Position numbers and translations under genes: made by a program. A DNA stretch of 64,000 nucleotides from Corynebacterium sp. BD556 (GTDB lineage: Bacteria; Actinomycetota; Actinomycetes; Mycobacteriales; Mycobacteriaceae). The notes under the pieces are model-generated. The model was not told the origin of the DNA and ran no database searches. It saw nothing but the letters and a program-made list of their open reading frames with translations. Shown here piece by piece: positions 26,660 to 36,674 of this stretch. The number at the start of each line of letters is the position of its first letter. Position 1 is the first letter of the stretch. The DNA is taken from the NCBI RefSeq assembly GCF_038452275.1, contig NZ_CP141643.1, forward strand, positions 1,116,001 to 1,180,000, given 5' to 3'.

Positions 26660-29539
26660 TTGGATTTCATTTCCCGCCATGTCGGCCCCGATGCCTCTGA
26701 GCGGGCCGTCATGCTCCAAGTACTCGGATACGACAGTGTCGATGCGCTTGTCACTGCTGCAATGCCGCCCGGGATTAAAGCCACCGCGCCGATCAATCTT
26801 CCGGAGCCGTTGAGTGAAGCGCAGGCGCAGGAGCGCCTGCGCCAGCTCGCCGGCAAGAACAGGGTGCTTAAGGCCTTTTATGGACAAGGGTTTTCGTCGA
26901 CTTTAACCCCGCCGGTGATCCGCCGTGGCGTCGTCGAGGACGCCGGATGGTACACCGCTTACACCCCTTACCAGCCGGAAATTTCGCAGGGTCGCCTGGA
27001 AGCCCTGCTGAATTTCCAGACGATGGTGGAAGACCTCACCGGCCTTCCGGTGGCCAACGCTTCGCTTCTTGACGAAGCTTCCGCCGCTGCCGAGGCCATC
27101 GGCCTGATGTCGCGCGCGGTGCGTAAGGGCCGCCGTGTGCTTCTTGATTCTCGCCTGCACCCGCAGGTTGTCGCTGTGGCGGCGGAACGCGCCCGCGCAA
27201 TCGACCTTGAGGTCGAGGTGGTTAACCTCGCCGAGGGTGTTGTCGGTGAGGATCTAGTGGGCGTTGTCATTGCCTACCCTGGTACCGAAGGAGACCTCGT
27301 CGACCCCCGTCCCATCATCGAAGCGGTCCATGAGCGTGGCGGCCTTGCGGCTGTCGACGCCGACATCTTGGCGCTCACCCTATTGGAAGCCCCAGGTGAG
27401 CTTGGGGCTGACATTGCGGTGGGCACCACCCAGCGATTCGGTGTGCCCCTGTTCTACGGCGGCCCGCATGCCGCTTACATCTCGGTAGCCGAAAAGCTCA
27501 AAAGACAACTGCCCGGTCGCCTCGTTGGTGTGTCCAAGGATGCGGAGGGCTACCCCGCCTACCGTCTCGCCCTGCAAACCCGTGAGCAGCATATCCGCCG
27601 GGAGCGAGCGACCTCGAACATCTGCACCGCCCAAGCCCTGCTGGCAGTGACCGCTTCGATGTACGCCGTCTACCACGGCCCGGAGGGGTTGAAAGAAATT
27701 GCCCGCACCGTCCATGGGCATGCCGCCCGCTTCGCCGAGGCGGTGGGGGCAGAGGCAGTCAAGCACGACGCCTTCTTCGACACCGTTACTGTGCGCGCGG
27801 AAGGCCGCGCCCAGCAGATCACAAAGCAACTTGCCGAGGCCGGCTACCTGGTGCGCACCATCGGTGCCGATGAAGTTTCGGTGAGCTTCGGTGAGGACAC
27901 CTCCGAGCGCGACGTCGAGATCCTCGCCGCAGCTTTCGGCGGCAGCCTTTCTAGCGAGGCCGCGTGGCGCCTGCCGGAAGATCTCGAGCGCCGCACGCAG
28001 TTTTTGACTCATCCGGTGTTTAACCGTATTCATTCCGAGACGCAGATGATGCGCTACATCCGTTCTCTGGGCGATAAGGACTTGGCTTTGGACCGCACGA
28101 TGATCCCGCTGGGTTCGTGCACTATGAAGCTCAACCCGACCGCAGGTTTGGAGTCGATCACCTGGCCTGGTTTTGCCGACGTCCACCCTTTTACCCCGGA
28201 CGAGTACACCGAGGGTTGGCGCGAGCTCATTCAGGAGCTGTCTGATTGGTTAGTTGAACTGACTGGTTACGCCGCTGTCTCGGTCCAGCCGAACTCGGGC
28301 GCAACCGGTGAATTGGCGGGCCTTTTGGCGATTCGCCGGTACCACGTTGCCAACGGCGAGACTCATCGTGATATCTGCCTCATCCCGGCGTCTGCCCACG
28401 GCACTAACGCCGCTTCCGCCACCCTGGCTAACTTGCGCGTTGCGGTGGTCAAAACGGCTGAGGACGGCTCCATCGACGTGGCTGATTTAGATGCCAAGCT
28501 CGCCGAGCACGGCGACCGCGTCGCGGCGATCATGCTCACCTACCCGTCGACTCACGGAGTCTACGAGGACACCGTCCAGACTGTTTCCGACAAGGTCCAC
28601 GCCGCCGGCGGTCAGGTCTATATCGATGGTGCGAACATGAACGCGCTGACTGGAATCGCCCGCCCGGGAGACTTCGGAGGCGACGTCAGCCACCTGAATC
28701 TGCACAAAACCTTCACCATCCCGCACGGCGGTGGCGGCCCTGGCGTGGGACCGATTGGTGTTGCCGAGCACCTCGTGCCCTTCTTGCCGGCTGATCCGCA
28801 GATCACCCGCGGCGATGTCGGGGCCGAAGCTGCCGACAACGAAGGTGTGCCAATTTCTTCGACGACCTACGGCTCCGCTGGTGTGCTGCCGATTTCGTGG
28901 GCATACATTGCGATGAGCGGTGCGCAAGGCCTCAAGCAGGCCACCGCCCACGCCGTGCTCGGCGCGAATTACGTGGCGCGTGAGCTAAGCGATGCCTACC
29001 CGGTTCTTTACACGGGGGAAAACGGCCTGGTCGGCCACGAGTGCATCCTGGATCTCAACGGCATCACCAAACAAAGCGGTGTGACAGCCGCCGATGTGGC
29101 GAAGCGGCTCGTTGACTATGGCTTCCACGCTCCCACCTTGGCGTTCCCAGTTGCTGGAACCCTCATGGTCGAGCCGACGGAATCGGAGGATTTGGGGGAG
29201 CTGAAGCGCTTTATCAAGGCAATGCGCTCCATCCGCGCCGAAATCCAGGAGATCATCGACGGCACCATCGAGTACGAAAAGTCCGTCATTCACAACGCCC
29301 CCTACACGGCTTACAGCGTCACCCGCTCCGAGTGGCCCTACGAGTTCAGCCGCGAAAAGGCCGCCTATCCCGTCGACAGCTTGGTGCACGGCAAGTATTT
29401 TCCGCCGGTGCGACGCATCGACGAGGCTTATGGCGACCGCAACTTGGTGTGCTCCTGCCCGCCGCCGGAGGCCTTCGCCATGGACCTGAACCCAGTTGAG
29501 GAAGTTGACGTGACCAGCACCGAGGAAAATACGAAGTAG
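26660..29539 (+). CDS. gcvP: Glycine dehydrogenase (decarboxylating), P-protein
   Basis: The 959-residue protein is the homodimeric type of P-protein, with both halves fused. It decarboxylates glycine and passes the aminomethyl group to the lipoyl arm of GcvH. The PLP lysine is in LHKTFTIPHGGGGPG near residue 690. Other landmarks are FYGQGFSSTLTPPVI and SNICTAQALLA. I choose a TTG start at 26660 (MDFISRHVGPDASER): AAGGAG lies six bases upstream and family similarity starts there. The frame from 26621 adds 13 residues without support. gcvT follows after 13 bp. Confidence 0.94.
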   Translation: MDFISRHVGPDASERAVMLQVLGYDSVDALVTAAMPPGIKATAPINLPEPLSEAQAQERLRQLAGKNRVLKAFYGQGFSSTLTPPVIRRGVVEDAGWYTAYTPYQPEISQGRLEALLNFQTMVEDLTGLPVANASLLDEASAAAEAIGLMSRAVRKGRRVLLDSRLHPQVVAVAAERARAIDLEVEVVNLAEGVVGEDLVGVVIAYPGTEGDLVDPRPIIEAVHERGGLAAVDADILALTLLEAPGELGADIAVGTTQRFGVPLFYGGPHAAYISVAEKLKRQLPGRLVGVSKDAEGYPAYRLALQTREQHIRRERATSNICTAQALLAVTASMYAVYHGPEGLKEIARTVHGHAARFAEAVGAEAVKHDAFFDTVTVRAEGRAQQITKQLAEAGYLVRTIGADEVSVSFGEDTSERDVEILAAAFGGSLSSEAAWRLPEDLERRTQFLTHPVFNRIHSETQMMRYIRSLGDKDLALDRTMIPLGSCTMKLNPTAGLESITWPGFADVHPFTPDEYTEGWRELIQELSDWLVELTGYAAVSVQPNSGATGELAGLLAIRRYHVANGETHRDICLIPASAHGTNAASATLANLRVAVVKTAEDGSIDVADLDAKLAEHGDRVAAIMLTYPSTHGVYEDTVQTVSDKVHAAGGQVYIDGANMNALTGIARPGDFGGDVSHLNLHKTFTIPHGGGGPGVGPIGVAEHLVPFLPADPQITRGDVGAEAADNEGVPISSTTYGSAGVLPISWAYIAMSGAQGLKQATAHAVLGANYVARELSDAYPVLYTGENGLVGHECILDLNGITKQSGVTAADVAKRLVDYGFHAPTLAFPVAGTLMVEPTESEDLGELKRFIKAMRSIRAEIQEIIDGTIEYEKSVIHNAPYTAYSVTRSEWPYEFSREKAAYPVDSLVHGKYFPPVRRIDEAYGDRNLVCSCPPPEAFAMDLNPVEEVDVTSTEENTK

Positions 29540-29552
29540 AAGGAGCAGCACC

Positions 29553-30620
<1,068 letters not shown>

Positions 30621-30622
30621 CT

Positions 30623-31009
30623 ATGGCACTGCAGCAGGATTTCTACTACTCCGAGGACCACGAGTGGATCAACTCCACCCCGGACGCCGCAGTGGGCGCC
30701 AAGGTTCGTGTCGGAATCACCGACGTTGCCGCTGACCGCCTCGGCGACGTCGTCCACGCGGAATTGCCCTCTGTGGGCGATGAAGTCACCGCAGGTGAGG
30801 TATGCGGCGAGATCGAGTCCACTAAGTCCGTTTCGGACCTGTACTCCCCCGTCACCGGCACCGTCACCGCAGTCAACGAGGACATCGACGGCGAGTTCGA
30901 GGTGATCAACTCCGACCCCTACGGCGAGGGTTGGCTTTTCGAGGTTGAAGTTACCGAGGTCGGCCCGCTCATGAACGCCGACGAGTACGCCGCCCAAAAC
31001 GGCATCTAA
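30623..31009 (+). CDS. gcvH: Glycine cleavage system H-protein (lipoyl carrier)
   Basis: The 128-residue protein is a single lipoyl domain with the modified lysine in [15 protein letters not shown]. It shuttles the aminomethyl group between GcvP, GcvT and the lipoamide dehydrogenase. AAAGGA precedes the ATG. The placement of gcvH directly before lipB and lipA fits the need for lipoylation by octanoyl transfer to GcvH. Confidence 0.95.
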   Translation: MALQQDFYYSEDHEWINSTPDAAVGAKVRVGITDVAADRLGDVVHAELPSVGDEVTAGEVCGEIESTKSVSDLYSPVTGTVTAVNEDIDGEFEVINSDPYGEGWLFEVEVTEVGPLMNADEYAAQNGI

Positions 31010-31033
31010 GCCCCGTGGCGGCAGGTCGCGGAC

Positions 31034-31039
31034 TAACCT
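31034..31039 (+). promoter_or_regulatory. -10-like hexamer TAACCT before lipB
   Basis: TAACCT ends 7 nt before the lipB ATG at 31047, which lacks a Shine-Dalgarno sequence. It suggests a separate leaderless promoter for lipB downstream of gcvH. Confidence 0.45.
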
Positions 31040-31046
31040 GTGGGGC

Positions 31047-31838
31047 ATGACATCAGCCCCACGCGAGCCCTTCTTTCCCGCCGATAAATCCATTCGAGCC
31101 TCAGAGGCGCCGCTCGACGTGCGCTACCTGGGGCTCGTCGATTATCAGCAGGCGTGGGACCTTCAGGCTGACCTTGCGGGCAAGCGGGGCCGCGATCAGA
31201 TCGGGGACACGGTGCTGGTGCTTGAGCATCCTTACACCTACACGGCCGGCAAGCGTACGCAGCCGGCGGACATGCCTGATGACGACTCCCCGGTCGTCGT
31301 TGTCGACCGGGGCGGGCGCATCACCTGGCACGGGGAGGGTCAGCTTGTGGTCTACCCCATTGTGAAACTTGCCGAACCGGTCGACGTGGTGGATTATGTG
31401 CGCCGCCTGGAGGAGGCGATCATCGCCACTGTGCGTGCGGCGGGCATCAGCACCGCTGGCCGCATCGCGGGCCGCTCCGGGGTGTGGGTGCCGGCCGCGA
31501 CCAAGGCGAAGGACCCCGCTGCCTCCCACCGCGACCGCAAAATTGCGGCGCTGGGTATACGCATCACCCGCGGGGTGACCATGCACGGGTTGTCTTTGAA
31601 CTGCAACAATTCCCTTGCTGCCTATGAGCACATCATCGCTTGCGGCATTGACGACGCGGACGTGACCACCATGAGCATGGAGCTGGGGCGAAACGTGGAT
31701 CCGGGCGATGTTGACAAGCAGCTTGTCGACGCCCTAATCCGCGCCCTGGCCGGTGACCTTAGTGTTGCCAACCACACCTTCGGCTCTGCACCGAACCCCT
31801 CAAAAGGTGTGCGTGGGCGCGACACCATCCGCCCCTAA
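31047..31838 (+). CDS. lipB: Octanoyl-(acyl carrier protein):protein octanoyltransferase
   Basis: The 263-residue protein has the LipB hallmarks [26 protein letters not shown] with the catalytic lysine, and the cysteine in [11 protein letters not shown]. It moves octanoate from acyl carrier protein to lipoyl domains, here most likely GcvH and the E2. The mean LipB length is about 220-250; the extra residues are at both ends. It is followed by lipA, as in most actinobacteria. Confidence 0.94.
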   Translation: MTSAPREPFFPADKSIRASEAPLDVRYLGLVDYQQAWDLQADLAGKRGRDQIGDTVLVLEHPYTYTAGKRTQPADMPDDDSPVVVVDRGGRITWHGEGQLVVYPIVKLAEPVDVVDYVRRLEEAIIATVRAAGISTAGRIAGRSGVWVPAATKAKDPAASHRDRKIAALGIRITRGVTMHGLSLNCNNSLAAYEHIIACGIDDADVTTMSMELGRNVDPGDVDKQLVDALIRALAGDLSVANHTFGSAPNPSKGVRGRDTIRP

Positions 31839-31881
31839 ACGCCCCGCACCTCGGAATATCGACTCTACTTGACATGACCAC

Positions 31882-31887
31882 TACGGT
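31882..31887 (+). promoter_or_regulatory. -10-like hexamer TACGGT before lipA
   Basis: TACGGT ends 7 nt before the GTG at 31895. A -35-like ATCGAC lies 18 nt upstream. A TTGACA at 31869-31874 is too close to serve this -10. Confidence 0.4.
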
Positions 31888-31894
31888 AGAGGGC

Positions 31895-32938
31895 GTGACT
31901 GTTGCACCAGAAGGACGAAAGCTGCTCCGCGTTGAGAAGCGGAACGCTGAGACCCCGATCGAGCAGAAACCGCGCTGGATCCGCAACGCGGTGAAAACGG
32001 GTCCCGAATACGAGGACATGAAGCAGAAGGTGAAGGGCGCATCCCTCCACACTGTGTGCCAAGAGGCAGGATGCCCCAACATCCACGAATGTTGGGAATC
32101 TCGTGAGGCGACATTTCTCATCGGCGGCGCCAATTGCTCACGCCGCTGCGATTTCTGCCAGATCAACACGGCCAAGCCCGAACCACTCGACCGCGAGGAA
32201 CCGCGGCGCGTCGCGGAATCCGTCCGCGAGATGAACCTGAACTACTCCACTATCACCGGCGTGACCCGCGACGACCTCGAAGACGAAGGCGCGTGGCTCT
32301 ACGCGGAGGTTGTGCGCAAAATCCACGAACTCAACCCCCACACCGGGGTGGAAAACCTCACCCCCGACTTCTCCGGCAAACCGGACCTGCTTCAGGAGGT
32401 ATTCGAGGCGCGCCCCGAGGTCTTCGCCCACAACGTCGAAACGGTGCCTCGCATCTTCCGCCGTATCCGCCCCGCGTTTCGCTACGACCGTTCCCTTGAT
32501 GTCCTCCGCCAAGCCCACGACTTCGGGTTGATCACCAAATCCAACCTGATCCTGGGCATGGGCGAGACGAAAGAGGAGGTTATGGAGGCTCTGCGCGATC
32601 TTGTCGACGCCGGCACCGATATCGTCACCATCACCCAGTACCTGCGCCCCGGGCCCCTTTTCCACCCGATTGAGCGGTGGGTCAAACCGGAGGAGTTCAT
32701 CGAGTACCGCGACGCGGCCTACGAGATGGGTTTCGGTGCCGTCATGTCCGGCCCGCTGGTTCGCTCCTCTTACCGCGCCGGCAAGCTCTACGTGGAAGCC
32801 ATGGCCCACCGTGGCCGCGAGCTTCCAGAAAACCTCAAACACTTGGCCGATACTTCCCAGGGCGACACTGCCCAGGAAGCCTCGACCTTGCTGCGCAAGT
32901 ACGGTCCGTCGCAGGACACACCGGTGACAACCCGCTAA
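31895..32938 (+). CDS. lipA: Lipoyl synthase (radical SAM)
   Basis: The 347-residue protein has the auxiliary cluster motif [12 protein letters not shown] and the radical-SAM motif CSRRCDFC. It inserts two sulfur atoms into protein-bound octanoate, completing lipoylation started by LipB. The frame opens at 31874, but the GTG at 31895 ([17 protein letters not shown]) fits the corynebacterial N-terminus and lies 7 nt after TACGGT. The 3' end is followed by a bidirectional hairpin. Confidence 0.95.
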   Translation: MTVAPEGRKLLRVEKRNAETPIEQKPRWIRNAVKTGPEYEDMKQKVKGASLHTVCQEAGCPNIHECWESREATFLIGGANCSRRCDFCQINTAKPEPLDREEPRRVAESVREMNLNYSTITGVTRDDLEDEGAWLYAEVVRKIHELNPHTGVENLTPDFSGKPDLLQEVFEARPEVFAHNVETVPRIFRRIRPAFRYDRSLDVLRQAHDFGLITKSNLILGMGETKEEVMEALRDLVDAGTDIVTITQYLRPGPLFHPIERWVKPEEFIEYRDAAYEMGFGAVMSGPLVRSSYRAGKLYVEAMAHRGRELPENLKHLADTSQGDTAQEASTLLRKYGPSQDTPVTTR

Positions 32939-32953
32939 GTTTTCCACCCACAG

Positions 32954-33003
32954 AAAAACGCCCCCCTTCCCCTGGGATGCACCGGAGGGAAGGTGGGGCG
33001 TTT
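32954..33003. terminator. Bidirectional terminator between lipA and the acyl-CoA oxidase gene
   Basis: AAACGCCCC pairs with GGGGCGTTT, extended by TTCCC/GGGAA inside. It lies between two convergent genes. Confidence 0.75.
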
Positions 33004-33023
33004 GAGATGTTCCAGATTAGCGT

Positions 33024-35105
33024 TTAGCTTTTGTCGGTGCCGCCGTTGACCATCATCGGACGATCAAGAACGACCTGCGGGATTTGGAAAGCGTCGACGA
33101 TGACCTCAGACCAGGGGCCCAAAGAATCGACGAGATCATTGACCGCAGCCTTGGCAGCTTTGAGACGCCCAGAGTGCAACACGTTGTGCTCCTGGTACCA
33201 ATCGGCGTGGGTGGTGATGGTGTCTAGGACAAACAGGTGGCGCAGTTGCTCAAAGACCGCCCGCGCTGGGGAATCCTCCGGGATGGTTTGCTCCGCCTCA
33301 ATCATGGACTGCACCATCATGCGGTCGCCGTAAGCCACGGCTGCGGCAAGCAGGTGGTCCTGGGCTTTGTCAATGACCTTAGCGGCTTCGGCGCGCTCCA
33401 TCTTGCGGGCTACCTGGACGCGGCGCACCAACGAGTTGAGTACCTGTTCCTCGCGGGTCTGAACAACGTGGAGCTGAGTTTCGGCGTCGAAAAGCGAATC
33501 CGTGCCGCTCATGCGATCCTGAATGGACTGCACGCCAGCGGCGATCCCGGAGCGGCGGGTGAGGATGTCACCGACGTTCGCGGCGACGAAGCGGGCCATG
33601 CCGAACGGCGACATCTCTGAGACCTCACGGCCGTAAGCAGTCAGCAGGTTCTTGCCCACAAGTTGACGCAGAATCGTGTCATCGCCCTCGAAGGTGGTGA
33701 AGATATCGACATCGGCGCGGAAGGTAGTCAGCAGGTTCTCCGCCATGTAGCCAGCGCCGCCGCAGGCCTCACGCGCCTCTTGCAGGCTACGGTTAGCGTG
33801 CGTGGCCGCGGTAGCTTTGAAAATCGCGGCGAGCGACTCCATCTCACGGCCGGCGCGGTCCTGCTCGTCGGTCGGGTCGGCGGGGTTCCAGTTCCCAGAG
33901 GTAATCGCGTTGGTTTGCTCCTGGAAGCGGTCCAGAAGCTTGTTTTGGAACACAGCCAGGGCATAAGAACGCGCAACTGGGATCAGCAGGCGACGGCGGT
34001 GAACACGGTAGTCAATCAAGCGCGACTCGGTGCCGACCTCCCCCGCCTCGAACTGACGGCGGATGTTGGCGTATTTGACCGCTATGGCCAGACCAGCACG
34101 AGTCGCGCCGGCTGCGGAGGCACCAACGCCCAGGCGACCGCGCACCAACGTAGCCAGCATGGTGAAGAAGCGGCGGTTCTTCGATTCGATCGGGGAGGAA
34201 TAGGTGCCGTCCTCGGCGACGTCGCCGAAGCGGTTAAGCAAATTCTCCCGCGGCACACGCACGTTGTCGAACATGAGCATGCCATTGTCCACGCCCAGCA
34301 GGCCGCCCTTGTGCCCATGATCGGAAGGGGTCACGCCTTTGGCCGGGGTGCCGTCGTCTTCACGGATGCGCACGATCAGGCAGTGCACACCGTGGGACTC
34401 CTCGGAGTCCGGAGTGTAGAGCTGGGCAAACACAGCGGCCCACCGCCCGTCGCGCGCGGCGTTGCCGATGTAGGCCTTCTTCGATCCCGGAGTCGGCGAA
34501 TTGATCACAAACTCCTTCGTCTCCGGGTCGTAGGTGGCGGTGGTTTCGATCTGCTGCACGTTGGAGCCGTGTCCCATTTCGGTCATGGCGAAGCAGCCCG
34601 GCATGGATACGTCCATTGCTCCCTTGGCAAACTCCACGTGGCGTTCGGTGCCCAAGGCGTCGATAGCGCCGCCCCATAGCCCGAACTGCACACCAGCCTT
34701 GATGCAGGCTGAGTTGTTGATCTGGGCAATGAGCTCCAACGAGGACACGCCCGCAGCCACTTCGGCATTGCCACCGTTGAGGGGGGAGAAAGACTTCTGA
34801 ATGTCTCCAGCTTCCGCGATGAGACGAACCTTCTTCAGCGTGTCCTCGCGGTAGTCCTCAATGGCAGCGCCGACCGGCGGCAGGAAGTCGGGGTTGTTGA
34901 GCAGCGGGCGCAAGGAATCCTTGCGCTGCTTGTAGTTTCCGTCGAGGACGGCCGCCAAATCCTGAATTGCGCTTTCATCAGGGGTTGCTGGCAAAGTGGC
35001 CGGCTGGTTCTTCTCCGGTTTCGCAGTCGACTTTTTGCGCTCGATGTCGGTCCCGGTGACATTGGTGCTGTCCGCGGAGGTTTTTTTACTGGTTGGGGTG
35101 GACAT
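33024..35105 (-). CDS. Acyl-CoA oxidase-type acyl-CoA dehydrogenase family protein
   Basis: The 693-residue protein has a Lys/Thr-rich N-terminal tail of about 50 residues. The flavoprotein core follows with CFAMTEMGHGSNV, TPGSKKAYIGNAA, GLLGVDNGMLMFDNVRVPREN and EACGGAGYMAENLL. Length and motif spacing resemble peroxisomal-type acyl-CoA oxidases (about 660 residues) more than classical 380-residue dehydrogenases. It should introduce the trans-2 double bond into acyl-CoA; whether it passes electrons to oxygen or to an electron transfer protein cannot be read from sequence. It is co-directional with the thiolase gene (39-bp gap). Confidence 0.85.
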   Translation of the reverse strand: MSTPTSKKTSADSTNVTGTDIERKKSTAKPEKNQPATLPATPDESAIQDLAAVLDGNYKQRKDSLRPLLNNPDFLPPVGAAIEDYREDTLKKVRLIAEAGDIQKSFSPLNGGNAEVAAGVSSLELIAQINNSACIKAGVQFGLWGGAIDALGTERHVEFAKGAMDVSMPGCFAMTEMGHGSNVQQIETTATYDPETKEFVINSPTPGSKKAYIGNAARDGRWAAVFAQLYTPDSEESHGVHCLIVRIREDDGTPAKGVTPSDHGHKGGLLGVDNGMLMFDNVRVPRENLLNRFGDVAEDGTYSSPIESKNRRFFTMLATLVRGRLGVGASAAGATRAGLAIAVKYANIRRQFEAGEVGTESRLIDYRVHRRRLLIPVARSYALAVFQNKLLDRFQEQTNAITSGNWNPADPTDEQDRAGREMESLAAIFKATAATHANRSLQEAREACGGAGYMAENLLTTFRADVDIFTTFEGDDTILRQLVGKNLLTAYGREVSEMSPFGMARFVAANVGDILTRRSGIAAGVQSIQDRMSGTDSLFDAETQLHVVQTREEQVLNSLVRRVQVARKMERAEAAKVIDKAQDHLLAAAVAYGDRMMVQSMIEAEQTIPEDSPARAVFEQLRHLFVLDTITTHADWYQEHNVLHSGRLKAAKAAVNDLVDSLGPWSEVIVDAFQIPQVVLDRPMMVNGGTDKS

Positions 35106-35144
35106 TGCTTTTCCTTAGCTGTTGCTCTGGTTGGTGTGTAGCTT

Positions 35145-36440
35145 CTAGCGCTCGATGATGGCGACAACGCCCTGGCCGCCGGCGGCGCACACGGAGACCA
35201 GCGTGCGTCCGCCGCCGTTTTCGGCCAAGGTCTTCGCGGCGGTGGCGAGGATGCGCGCACCGGTGGCGGCGAAGGGGTGCCCGGCGGCGAGCGAGGAGCC
35301 CTTAACGTTGAGTTTTGCGCGGTCGATGGAGCCTAGGGCACTATCCAGGCCGAGGCGCTCACGGCAATAAGTCTCGTCCTCCCAGGCGGCCAAGGTCGCC
35401 AAAACCTGAGAGGCGAAGGCCTCGTGGATTTCGTAGTAGTCGAAGTCTTGCAGGCTCAGACCGTTGCGCTCCAGCAAACGCGGCACCGCGTAGGTGGGGG
35501 CCATGAGCAGGCCATCGCGGCCAGAAACGAAATCGACGGCAGCGATCTCGGAGTCAATGAGGTAGGCCTGCGGTTCAAGACCGTGCTCGCGAGCCCACTT
35601 TTCAGAGCTCAACAGAGCGGCTGCGGCGCCGTCGGTAAGCGGCGTGGAGTTGCCTGCGGTCATGGTGGCTTGCGTGCCGTGCTGGATGGCGTCCTGCTTG
35701 CCAAAGACAGGCTTGAGCTTCGCCAGAGTCTCCACGTTGGAGTCGGGGCGCAGGTTCGTGTCACGCTGCACGCCGAGGAACGGGGTCATCAGGTCATTGA
35801 AGAAGCCTTCGTTGTAAGCCTTGGCCAAGTTTTGGTGCGACGCGGCGGCGAGCTCGTCTTGGGCTTCGCGGGTGATGCCGAACTCGCGGGCGGTGATCGC
35901 CGCGTGCTCACCCATAGACAAGCCCGTGCGCGGCTCTCCAGCTTGCGGCTGCTCGGGAGCTAGGTCGCCGGGGCGCAGGCCAGCAAAAAGCTTCACTCGG
36001 TCGAGGGGCTTCTTGGCGCTCGCAGCCTTGATCAAAGTGGTGCGCAGACGGTCGTTGACCTGCAGGGGCGCATCTGAGGTGGTGTCGGTGCCGCAGCCGA
36101 TACCGGACTCAATGCGGCCCAGCGCGATCGCGTCAGCGACCTGGACTGCGGAGGTCAGGCTGGTGCCACAGGCGTGCTGCAGGTCGAAAGCTGGCGTCGT
36201 CGGGTCGAGCGGGGAGCTCAAAACAGATTCACGAACGAGGTTGAAATCGCGGGAGTGCTTGAGCACCGCACCGCCGACGACCTGGCCCAGGCGCTCGTCT
36301 TGCAAACCGAAGCGGGCGACAAGACCATCGAGTGCTGCGGTGAGCATGTCTTGGTTGGATGCGTCCGCGTATTCCTTGTTGGAGCGGGCAAAGGGGATGC
36401 GGTTGCCGCCCAAGATGGCGACCTTACGGGGGTAGTTCAC
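35145..36440 (-). CDS. fadA: Acetyl-CoA C-acyltransferase (thiolase)
   Basis: The 431-residue thiolase has the nucleophilic cysteine in HACGTSLTSAVQ near residue 90, the catalytic histidine in YYEIHEAFASQV and the second cysteine in LVSVCAAGGQG near the end. It cleaves 3-ketoacyl-CoA in beta-oxidation. The context (oxidase-type FadE, high-molecular-weight FabG, MaoC hydratase) resembles the mycobacterial htdX-fabG4-fadA2-fadE5 locus, so it is probably the FadA2 counterpart. The GTG start has GGAAA upstream. Confidence 0.92.
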   Translation of the reverse strand: MNYPRKVAILGGNRIPFARSNKEYADASNQDMLTAALDGLVARFGLQDERLGQVVGGAVLKHSRDFNLVRESVLSSPLDPTTPAFDLQHACGTSLTSAVQVADAIALGRIESGIGCGTDTTSDAPLQVNDRLRTTLIKAASAKKPLDRVKLFAGLRPGDLAPEQPQAGEPRTGLSMGEHAAITAREFGITREAQDELAAASHQNLAKAYNEGFFNDLMTPFLGVQRDTNLRPDSNVETLAKLKPVFGKQDAIQHGTQATMTAGNSTPLTDGAAAALLSSEKWAREHGLEPQAYLIDSEIAAVDFVSGRDGLLMAPTYAVPRLLERNGLSLQDFDYYEIHEAFASQVLATLAAWEDETYCRERLGLDSALGSIDRAKLNVKGSSLAAGHPFAATGARILATAAKTLAENGGGRTLVSVCAAGGQGVVAIIER

Positions 36441-36589
36441 GGTGTTTCCTTTATCTTTCGTCCGGCCGGAGGCTCATTATGCGCCTAGGCTTGTGCTGAT
36501 GTTCTTCCCACGTTTTCGCAACGTGGCGCGTCCAACAAATAGTATTCCGGGTTACTTCGCCTTTCATACTGTAAGCTACGTCACCAATG

Positions 36590-36626
36590 ATACAAAAGGG
36601 TAGTTTTAATTACTACCCCTTTGTAT
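36590..36626. promoter_or_regulatory. 37-bp inverted repeat in the divergent fadA/fabG promoter region
   Basis: The 14-base arms ATACAAAAGGGTAG and CTACCCCTTTGTAT match at 13 of 14 positions around a 9-nt AT-rich centre. The repeat overlaps the likely -10 regions of both divergent units (TATCAT leftward, TATACC/TATGGT rightward). It is probably the operator of a dimeric repressor that senses acyl-CoA. No regulator gene is next to it. Confidence 0.7.
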
Positions 36627-36674
36627 ACCCACTATGGTCCCCACGGGACCGACAACACTGAGAACGGAGTAACC

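Noticed and set aside
31869..31874. TTGACA as the -35 of lipA
   Set aside because: It is only 7 nt from the -10-like TACGGT, far too close for a promoter pair.
33663..34679. 338-residue frame opposite the acyl-CoA oxidase gene
   Set aside because: Composition is that of an antisense shadow, and it lies wholly within a well-supported gene.
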